Assembly (NCBI GenBank): GCA_013368315.1 | Contig: JAACJM010000031.1 | Span: 558,001 to 622,000, forward strand | Reading direction: 5' to 3' | Length of the DNA stretch: 64,000 bases | Source: Tetrapyrgos nigripes | Lineage: Eukaryota > Basidiomycota > Agaricomycetes > Agaricales > Campanellaceae | Shown here: positions 56,151 through 64,000 of the stretch, in pieces | How positions within the stretch are numbered: the first letter of the stretch is position 1 | Layout of the letters: the number at the start of each line of letters is the position of its first letter | The notes under the pieces: model-generated | The model's database searches: none | Told to the model about the DNA's origin: nothing | Seen by the model: the letters and a program-made list of their open reading frames with translations, nothing else | Position numbers and translations under genes: made by a program

Positions 56151-58691
56151 ATGACTCGTTCGCGGTACAAATGTGTTGGAGAAGGCTGCATCAAAGTCCA
56201 CTCCAATTGAAGTCAGCAGCGAGCCCTCAAGCACGCTATCCAATGCCCTTTGATTTCACCAGATCTAAAAGTGGAAGTACAGCGTATTATGGTGGATAGG
56301 GCACCATCGTCAGTGGTGGAAAAATTGCAGACAGAGAGGAACACACCAGCAGCCAACGAACCTGCATTGAAAACTGGGACTTTGGATAGGGAAGTAAGAC
56401 TGGGAAGGAAGGAACGGTTGATAAAGCGGAAGGCAGTCCTTGATTTAGGAGTAACAAAGCTCTTCTGTGTTGGAAATTTTGCAGGACTTGTTGCCAACTT
56501 GCCAGTATGGAGAGAGTTGTGGATGGATGCTACACCGGATTACACTCCTCCCACCCGTAACATGCTCCTCGATGATCTCATCCCTTCCGAAGCAGCGAAA
56601 ATCATCAGTAACAACACTGCACTCCTGAAGAAAGAACGAAACCTCACTATATCATTTGATGGGGGTACCCGACACCGCAAGTCACACTGGACTGTCCATA
56701 TTTCAGAGCAAAATCGAAGTGTGCACTTGATGGAAGTCAACAATGCTACCAACAAGAGACACACAAAGGAATGGGTGCGGGATTTGGCCTTGAGAGTGAG
56801 TTGTGCTCGCTGAGCTGGCAAGTTCTGTATTGCTAATGTAATCATCAGTGGATGCGTGAAATTGGAGAAACACAGTTCTGTGCTGTAGTCTCTGATAGCA
56901 CTGGAAACACACTCGGTGCTTGTTTGCTGCTAGCCAACGCAATACCGACACTCTTGGCATTGGCTGATATCTGCCACCACTGCAACAATACTTCAAAAGA
57001 TATCGTTAAAATTGCATACTTTGCAAAAGTACGTACCAGCAACTATGTCCCATTTCTTTACTTATGACGATTATAGGCTGTCAAAGTTGTGAGGGCCACT
57101 CTACAGAAATTTCATCAATCTAATCATGCCAGCTTTCTTCTCGACCGTGCAAACAAGGCCCAACTCCAAAAAGTACGAGGTTTGGAAGCCATAGGGAAGA
57201 CTCATTTCTCGACTGTAACTTTGTCTGCATTGTCCGTTCAGCACAATTCACCAATAATCAGAATAGTTGTTGAAAGTGATGAAAGCTTACAGGACTGGGT
57301 AAAATTCTATTCTCCGTGCAGTGTCATCAATACTAGCATTTTTGTGCAGGAATATGCATCTATCTTCCAGAGTTCTCCGACAAGGGCATCACAAGATTTT
57401 GAGTTCGTTCTCAAACATCTCATTGACATTGGAATGCCTTTGGCCAGGGCATTGGCATGTCTAGAGGCTAACGATGCAAATCCTGCTGATGTCTTCCTTT
57501 ATTGGCACGCTCTCATCTTTGAGATTGAGCGAACGGTCACCAATAAGAAGAGTGAGTATCCGAAGGAAGTACAGGATGAGATCCTCAGCATCTTGGACTA
57601 TCGACACAATCAACTTTTCATTCAAGGAGGACGACTTTATAACGCTGTCTACTTAGCTACTGCATATCTCAATCCAGGTGCGTTTGATTTTATCTCTTAG
57701 CTCTATAATACTCACATCTCGGACTGTTCATTTCTAGTATATCTACGATCTCAACTTTTCCGAAACAACGATCCAGATCCGACGCAGCCCCTTGACGAAA
57801 AAGTCTATCCTCCATTGCAAGGCATCCGGCATCACAAAATCTTCTGGCCTGTCGCCCATTTTCTTTTCGAAGTAGCCTGCAACGAAGTCAAACATGGCAG
57901 TAACAAGTTTTTCACAAAGTGGGTCGAGTATGGGAAGGAATTCTCAGAGCGGTTTCGAGATGAGCTGCAAGCTTACGCGCAGTCGAGTTTCCCTTTCAAT
58001 GCACCAATAGACAACGACGTAAGCACTGAGGGGTTGATTAGGTGGTGGCAGAGTACAATTGGTGAAGAAGCCCAAATCTTACCGGTGCCGTGTTTTATCC
58101 TCCCTCCTCTGACACCCACTGACGAGACAACAGTATGTTGCCATCAAGCTGGTTTCCATTCGCGTCAATTCGATGGCAGATGAACGAACTGGCTCAACAC
58201 TCACCTGGATGACACCGGCATTGCGAAACAGAATGTCAGTTGAGGCGATGGGTGCGAGAACGGTTGTGAAGCAACATTACTCACAGGTAAGTCTTTCCCT
58301 TCAATATCATACACTATGTGACCCAGATATCTTCTAGTCAAAGCCCTGCAGCAAGAGAGTCAAGTTTTGTGACATCAAAAAGGATTTCGAAGATCCGGAC
58401 ACGAGAATTGATGAGGAGGACGACAGCTGGCTCGATGAACAAGAAGCCGACCCTGCTGACCCTGATGCTGATGGCGAGAACGACTCAGATACGATAATTG
58501 ATGAGTATGTTGGCGTGGCCCGTTCCTTTATCACTGCCGCCAACATCGTGAATCTGGATGCCTTCGAGATTGTTTCATTGCTGAAAGACTCAGCAATACA
58601 GAAGGCTAGTCCAGTGAAGACCGCTGAAGTAGGTCCAAAGGGGTCTAGGAGCTCGGAGTTTGTACTGTGGCCTGGAACGAAGCAAGTTTGA
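56151..58691 (+). pseudogene. hAT transposase of D1 (one early stop)
   Basis: Exons 56151-56795, 56849-57028, 57077-57677, 57738-58084, 58134-58286 and 58338-58691, frame kept; about 759 codons. N-terminal BED-like zinc finger (YKCVGEGC ... ALKHAIQC), a DUF659-type RNase-H-like core (TISFDGGTRHRKSHWTVHIS; CAVVSDSTGNTLGA), and a hATC dimerisation region (SMADERTGSTLTWMTPALRN). A TGA at 56208-56210 (codon 20, inside the finger) interrupts it, probably from CGA. The following ATG-free stretch means the intact product would lack the finger. D2 has the same stop. Confidence 0.85.
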
Positions 58692-58876
58692 GGGGCTTTT
58701 GAGCAGTTTCGAGCACAGTTTGAGCGTTTGACAGTATGACGAGGCGTAAAAAATGAAGTCACGTGTTTAGGTAATTTACCGTAAATTACTGGTAAAAAAG
58801 GTCCCTTCCTTCCCGCCTCTGGTAAATTACTGGTCAGAAAGTCTGGACGAGTTTTTTCCCCAACACTACGGTCCTA

Positions 58877-58985
58877 CAGTGAATCCGAAAACTGATGTCA
58901 CCCCCGTGACCAGATCAAATTGAGTTTTTGATAGTAACTCAATTTGATCTGGTCACGGGGGTGACATCAGTTTTCGGATTCACTG
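58877..58985. repeat. MITE-like foldback at the centre of the palindrome
   Basis: CAGTGAATCCGAAAACTGAT and onward for 50 bp, a 9-bp spacer (58927-58935), then the exact reverse complement, flanked by TA on both sides. Half of a related copy lies at 63476-63529. It looks like a Tc1/mariner-type MITE. Confidence 0.7.
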
Positions 58986-59170
58986 TAGGACCGTAGTGTT
59001 GGGGAAAAAACTCGTCCAGACTTTCTGACCAGTAATTTACCAGAGGCGGGAAGGAAGGGACCTTTTTTACCAGTAATTTACGGTAAATTACCTAAACACG
59101 TGACTTCATTTTTTACGCCTCGTCATACTGTCAAACGCTCAAACTGTGCTCGAAACTGCTCAAAAGCCCC

Positions 59171-61711
59171 TCAAACTTGCTTCGTTCCAGGCCACAGTAC
59201 AAACTCCGAGCTCCTAGACCCCTTTGGACCTACTTCAGCGGTCTTCACTGGACTAGCCTTCTGTATTGCTGAGTCTTTCAGCAATGAAACAATCTCGAAG
59301 GCATCCAGATTCACGATGTTGGCGGCAGTGATAAAGGAACGGGCCACGCCAACATACTCATCAATTATCGTATCTGAGTCGTTCTCGCCATCAGCATCAG
59401 GGTCAGCAGGGTCGGCTTCTTGTTCATCGAGCCAGCTGTCGTCCTCCTCATCAATTCTCGTGTCCGGATCTTCGAAATCCTTTTTGATGTCACAAAACTT
59501 GACTCTCTTGCTGCAGGGCTTTGACTAGAAGATATCTGGGTCACATAGTGTATGATATTGAAGGGAAAGACTTACCTGTGAGTAATGTTGCTTCACAACC
59601 GTTCTCGCACCCATCGCCTCAACTGACATTCTGTTTCGCAATGCCGGTGTCATCCAGGTGAGTGTTGAGCCAGTTCGTTCATCTGCCATCGAATTGACGC
59701 GAATGGAAACCAGCTTGATGGCAACATACTGTTGTCTCGTCAGTGGGTGTCAGAGGAGGGAGGATAAAACACGGCACCGGTAAGATTTGGGCTTCTTCAC
59801 CAATTGTACTCTGCCACCACCTAATCAACCCCTCAGTGCTTACGTCGTTGTCTATTGGTGCATTGAAAGGGAAACTCGACTGCGCGTAAGCTTGCAGCTC
59901 ATCTCGAAACCGCTCTGAGAATTCCTTCCCATACTCGACCCACTTTGTGAAAAACTTGTTACTGCCATGTTTGACTTCGTTGCAGGCTACTTCGAAAAGA
60001 AAATGGGCGACAGGCCAGAAGATTTTGTGATGCCGGATGCCTTGCAATGGAGGATAGACTTTTTCGTCAAGGGGCTGCGTCGGATCTGGATCGTTGTTTC
60101 GGAAAAGTTGAGATCGTAGATATACTAGAAATGAACAGTCCGAGATGTGAGTATTATAGAGCTAAGAGATAAAATCAAACGCACCTGGATTGAGATATGC
60201 AGTAGCTAAGTAGACAGCGTTATAAAGTCGTCCTCCTTGAATGAAAAGTTGATTGTGTCGATAGTCCAAGATGCTGAGGATCTCATCCTGTACTTCCTTC
60301 GGATACTCACTCTTCTTATTGGTGACCGTTCGCTCAATCTCAAAGATGAGAGCGTGCCAATAAAGGAAGACATCAGCAGGATTTGCATCGTTAGCCTCTA
60401 GACATGCCAATGCCCTGGCCAAAGGCATTCCAATGTCAATGAGATGTTTGAGAACGAACTCAAAATCTTGTGATGCCCTTGTCGGAGAACTCTGGAAGAT
60501 AGATGCATATTCCTGCACAAAAATGCTAGTATTGATGACACTGCACGGAGAATAGAATTTTACCCAGTCCTGTAAGCTTTCATCACTTTCAACAACTATT
60601 CTGATTATTGGTGAATTGTGCTGAACGGACAATGCAGACAAAGTTACAGTCGAGAAATGAGTCTTCCCTATGGCTTCCAAACCTCGTACTTTTTGGAGTT
60701 GGGCCTTGTTTGCACGGTCGAGAAGAAAGCTGGCATGATTAGATTGATGAAATTTCTGTAGAGTGGCCCTCACAACTTTGACAGCCTATAATCGTCATAA
60801 GTAAAGAAATGGGACATAGTTGCTGGTACGTACTTTTGCAAAGTATGCAATTTTAACGATATCTTTTGAAGTATTGTTGCAGTGGTGGCAGATATCAGCC
60901 AATGCCAAGAGTGTCGGTATTGCGTTGGCTAGCAGCAAACAAGCACCGAGTGTGTTTCCAGTGCTATCAGAGACTACAGCACAGAACTGTGTTTCTCCAA
61001 TTTCACGCATCCACTGATGATTACATTAGCAATACAGAACTTGCCAGCTCAGCGAGCACAACTCACTCTCAAGGCCAAATCCCGCACCCATTCCTTTGTG
61101 TGTCTCTTGTTGGTAGCATTGTTGACTTCCATCAAGTGCACACTTCGATTTTGCTCTGAAATATGGACAGTCCAGTGTGACTTGCGGTGTCGGGTACCCC
61201 CATCAAATGATATAGTGAGGTTTCGTTCTTTCTTCAGGAGTGCAGTGTTGTTACTGATGATTTTCGCTGCTTCGGAAGGGATGAGATCATCGAGGAGCAT
61301 GTTACGGGTGGGAGGAGTGTAATCCGGTGTAGCATCCATCCACAACTCTCTCCATACTGGCAAGTTGGCAACAAGTCCTGCAAAATTTCCAACACAGAAG
61401 AGCTTTGTTACTCCTAAATCAAGGACTGCCTTCCGCTTTATCAACCGTTCCTTCCTTCCCAGTCTTACTTCCCTATCCAAAGTCCCAGTTTTCAATGCAG
61501 GTTCGTTGGCTGCTGGTGTGTTCCTCTCTGTCTGCAATTTTTCCACCACTGACGATGGTGCCCTATCCACCATAATACGCTGTACTTCCACTTTTAGATC
61601 TGGTGAAATCAAAGGGCATTGGATAGCGTGCTTGAGGGCTCGCTGCTGACTTCAATTGGAGTGGACTTTGATGCAGCCTTCTCCAACACATTTGTACCGC
61701 GAACGAGTCAT
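59171..61711 (-). pseudogene. hAT transposase of D2 (same early stop)
   Basis: Mirror image of the D1 gene, with the same six exons and the same TGA at codon 20 (61652-61654). I saw no difference from D1 over this gene. Confidence 0.85.
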
Positions 61712-62095
61712 AGGATCGTTACTGTATCAGCAGCGCAGCAACAATTTATTGAGAATGGCTTTTCATGGTGCACCAGTGCTGCAGGTCCCATTAACAGGAA
61801 GCAGCACTATTTCCCTTCTAGGTGTGTCCTCTTCATCGCCCATTGGTTCATCTCCAGAGTCTTCATCATCACTACTGTCCTCATCACTTCTATCATCGTT
61901 TTCAGCTGTTTTTCGGATTTTTACACCAACATTAACCATCTCCTCTCGTTTTCACTTTGTTTCAGACCGTGCTGTTTTAGGTGCTTTTCGAGACTTTGGG
62001 GCGAAGAAGGGATGTATAGGGATTGGATCTGTAGTGGTAGTCGTTGTTTCTGGTACCGCTGGTTCAATATCCGCGTTCTTGGAGGTTGGAGGACA

Positions 62096-63275
62096 TCAAC
62101 ACAGGGTCTTTTGTGAGTCAAAACCAGTACTCACTGTATCATTGAAGTACTTGACTAACGTTTGGAATGTCTGATAGCGTGTTTTGTTTGGCGAAAATTT
62201 CTTATCGTAAATGGGGAAGTCCAGTGGGGTGACATAACTGGCGAGGGTATTAATGGCATAGAGAGCGCAGGACTCATTGTCGGTCTGCCTCCCGCAAGTT
62301 GTCAACCTTGAAGTTGTCAGAGACTGTTCCCCAGTCCGAGAGCCACCATTGAATAGCACTAATCAATTCATTTGGAGCAGGATGCTGCATGGAGTCCCTG
62401 TACAGAATGCTCCTGCCAGCAACATCAACCACGACTGCAACCCAGTGATTACCACGAGCCTCTTCGGAAGGCAGCTCTACAGAGGTACCCAATCGGATAA
62501 AGACCGGAAAGGCTATTGCCTTGATAGATCCTTCCTTCAGTGCGTCCCCAGTCTTCACCAATATCCACTCCTGCTTACGATATCCCACCACCAGTTTATT
62601 GCTCCAATAATTATTCATCAACCATATTCCGTCGTCCATCTTCTGTGAGCGTAGTTGGGCCACCATTTGTGCAACCTGTACATTGCCAAGCCATGAGTCG
62701 CTTAGGAATTTGGCAAGGTCGAAGGTTGTTCCTGACTCGTTGGGAAGGTCTGGCTTCCAGCAAACCGGGCTAAGTGTGCTGTAGATGCTTGCATACCACC
62801 CATTATTTTTCAGCCAGTCCTGTACCATAGTCCATGTCTTCTTATGGATCCAAAGATCGTGAACTATCTCCCAATAGCTAAGGACCCATAGAGGAAGATT
62901 CATCTGGGATGGCACTTGCATCAACGTCAGGGTGCTATGCATCTGCCGCTTTAGGCAATGATGTCCCTGAGCAACAGCACCTGGTACCAGTGAAATGAGC
63001 GCATGGATTTCGGTAAGAGAAGGGACCAGCTGTGAGCGTAGAATTCTGACAGTAGGTGGCGTATTAAGTAGTGTGGCGCCAGATGTGAAATGAGATGGAT
63101 CGAGTGCTGGAGTGTCTGGATTGTCCACAGCAGGTATTGTAAAGTTTGTGAGGTCGATGATAGAGCAGCTCGGAGGGGGAAGCAGTATAGGAAGAAATTC
63201 TTCAGGAATGGTGAGAGTATCGGTATGGTGACTGGGCTCATCTGGTAGCTCGATGACCCCGTGGGTGGGCTCCAT
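62096..63275 (-). CDS. Ulp1-like cysteine protease gene of D2
   Basis: 333 codons open from ATG 63275 to 62274 (MEPTHGVIELPDEPSHH ... VDNLREADRQ). The catalytic Cys segment QTDNESCALYAIN follows in another frame (62359-62096). His (GNHWVAVVVD) and the Asp region (DSM) precede it as in the Ulp1/C48 SUMO-protease fold. The N-terminal 200 residues, with WKPDLPNESGTTFDLAKFLS, are unrecognised. Because D1 has the same frame change, an intron or an old frameshift is likely. Ulp1 domains occur in several eukaryotic DNA transposon types; here it travels with a hAT transposase. Confidence 0.65.
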
Positions 63276-63475
63276 TCAGTTGTAGGAGTCTGTGTTACAC
63301 GACGACAGCTCATTGAAAAAATTTTCAGATTCTTGGAAAGGTACTACACATGACTACTTGGCCCTTGGTAAATTACTCCCTCTTCTGAAGGCCATCTTAT
63401 TGACCAGTAATTTACCCATAAATTACCAGTAAAAAAGTGCTTTGGTAAATAACTCAAGTTTTTTCCCCAACACTA

Positions 63476-63529
63476 GTTTTTGAATTGAATCTGGTCACGG
63501 GGGTGACATCAGTTTTCGGAGTCACTGTA
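63476..63529. repeat. Half MITE adjoining D2
   Basis: Reads CTGGTCACGGGGGTGACATC then AGTTTTCGGAGTCACTG: the right half of the foldback found at 58877-58985, with a few differences. The left half is not adjacent. Confidence 0.6.
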
Positions 63530-63737
63530 CACTGCGGACGGCAATGGGTATTTGCCAGCCATTTTTGCGCGGCGTAAATCTCAAATCTTTCAGAGCAGTT
63601 TTTGCAGGCCGAACATACCCCATATGGGACCGTTTTGAGGCCGGAATTCCATATGGGGTAGTTCCGGCGCCGAGCAGAAGTTTGAGATTTAAGGTTGCAC
63701 AAAAATGGATGGCAAATACCCATCGCCGCCCGCGGTG
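63530..63737. repeat. Second MITE-like foldback element
   Basis: About 38-bp inverted ends (CACTGCGGACGGCAATGGGT / reverse of ATGGCAAATACCCATCGCCG) with about five mismatches; the interior is also foldback, with CCCATATGG and CCATATGGGG arms. No coding content. TSD not clear. Confidence 0.7.
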
Positions 63738-63808
63738 CTACACACCCTTATTTAGCACAGCGCGCCACTGACGGGACGTGAGACCCGATACTGAACAAAC
63801 ATTATTTA

Positions 63809-64000
63809 CTACAATACCAGTTCTGTTGCCATTTCGAACCACCTAGCACCTAGCATGGCCACTTCAATCTTATCAGCCATTATGAATGGTATCACGCCGC
63901 CCTCGAACATGCGAAAGTCGATGCGAACGGTGAGATTGATGACCGTGCCCTCAGTAATAGCCTTGAGGTGAGGTTGAGAAGGTTGGTTGTAAAATTGACA
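63809..64000 (-). CDS. 3' end of an unidentified gene
   Basis: The minus strand is open from the window edge for 63 codons to TAG at 63809 (TEGTVINLTVRIDFRMFEGG, then ADKIEVAMLGARWFEM). No family recognised. It may be the last exon of a gene lying to the right; it could also be chance. Confidence 0.35.
   Translation of the reverse strand, partial: CQFYNQPSQPHLKAITEGTVINLTVRIDFRMFEGGVIPFIMADKIEVAMLGARWFEMATELVL

Larger units (their letters stand above)
43905..58868 (+). mobile_element. hAT-family transposon D1 (interrupted by element C)
   Basis: Terminal inverted repeats TAGTGTTGGGGAAAAAACT, then subterminal ACCAGTAATTTAC / GTAAATTAC repeats at both ends. An 8-bp TSD, CGGTCCTA (43897-43904 and 58869-58876), is diagnostic for hAT. 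Without element C and its TSD it is 4480 bp. It carries two plus-strand genes: an Ulp1-like protease gene and a BED/hATC transposase gene. It forms a palindrome with D2. Confidence 0.92.
58994..63475 (-). mobile_element. hAT-family transposon D2 (inverted copy of D1, uninterrupted)
   Basis: 4482 bp, same terminal repeats as D1. Coordinates mirror D1 exactly (sum 117862) from the centre out to the site where element C entered D1. Its flanks, TAGGACCG on the left and GTTTTTGA on the right, are not a TSD pair, so it did not arise by its own insertion here. Confidence 0.92.

Noticed and set aside
58334..58762. 142-codon minus-strand Ser-rich ORF, also mirrored at 59100-59528
   Set aside because: It is the antisense shadow of the acidic last exon of the hAT transposase.
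58994..63475. D2 as an independent hAT insertion
   Set aside because: Its flanks do not form an 8-bp duplication, and its left flank mirrors D1's right flank, so a palindromic duplication fits better.

Overview
The window is fungal nuclear DNA, almost certainly from a mushroom-forming basidiomycete (Agaricomycetes). The genes are dense and cut by many 47-90 bp GT-AG introns. They include a HET-domain gene, DUF3328/UstYa-like genes and Kex2-processed peptide precursors, and the right half is built of chromodomain Ty3/gypsy retrotransposons, hAT and pogo DNA transposons. There are no bacterial features, and I saw no tRNA or rRNA gene.

Left part, 1-23.4 kb: a putative ribosomal-peptide (RiPP) locus of dikaritin (ustiloxin-like) type. 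Three secreted precursor genes (1-429, 16593-16872, 17124-17730, all minus strand) each have a signal peptide, an intron at the same place and phase, and repeats ending in Lys-Arg. Every repeat core carries the signature [P/S]-H-x-Y (PHVYAL, PHTYKI, PHIYEI, PHRYSL, SHIYGL and so on). Around them lie four apparently intact UstYa/DUF3328 oxidase-like genes (5049, 7551, 9068, 11691), one degenerate copy (21322-22047) and one exon relic (20582-20797). Also present are a membrane-anchored carnosine-N-methyltransferase-like gene (1747-3142), a BIM1/X325-type copper protein (3507-4242), two copies of an unknown single-pass membrane protein (6193-7123; 22382-23375, pseudogene) and two C2H2 zinc-finger genes. 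A plausible scheme is: Kex2 releases many copies of a His/Tyr core, UstYa-like proteins oxidatively crosslink it, and the methyltransferase may methylate the invariant core histidine. The block 6.2-10 kb has a decayed inverted duplicate at 20.6-23.4 kb.

Middle, 23.4-28.2 kb: one hypothetical ORF, a HET-domain gene (25421-27324), and intergenic DNA with two copies of a 39-bp hairpin.

Right part, 28.2-63.5 kb: a nest of transposons resolved by target-site duplications (TSDs). Ty3/gypsy element A (minus, 28213-43778, TSD ACAGC) is interrupted by young element B (plus, 32384-40176, TSD CAGTG, LTRs that look identical). A hAT element (D1, 43905-58868, TSD CGGTCCTA) carries an extra Ulp1-like protease gene. 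It is interrupted by Ty3/gypsy element C (minus, 45625-56103, TSD CCATT), which is itself interrupted by an intact pogo/Tigger element (52569-55267, TSD TA). A second hAT copy (D2, 58994-63475) mirrors D1 across a 9-bp spacer, making a giant palindrome seeded on a MITE-like hairpin. All three gypsy elements share an ORF before gag, a third ORF after pol encoding a Cys/His-rich, Gly-Trp-repeat protein, and a primer-binding site that matches the predicted 5' end of their own RNA (self-priming). Older copies are inactivated mostly by CGA-to-TGA changes.

Right edge, 63.5-64 kb: a MITE and the 3' end of an unidentified minus-strand gene.
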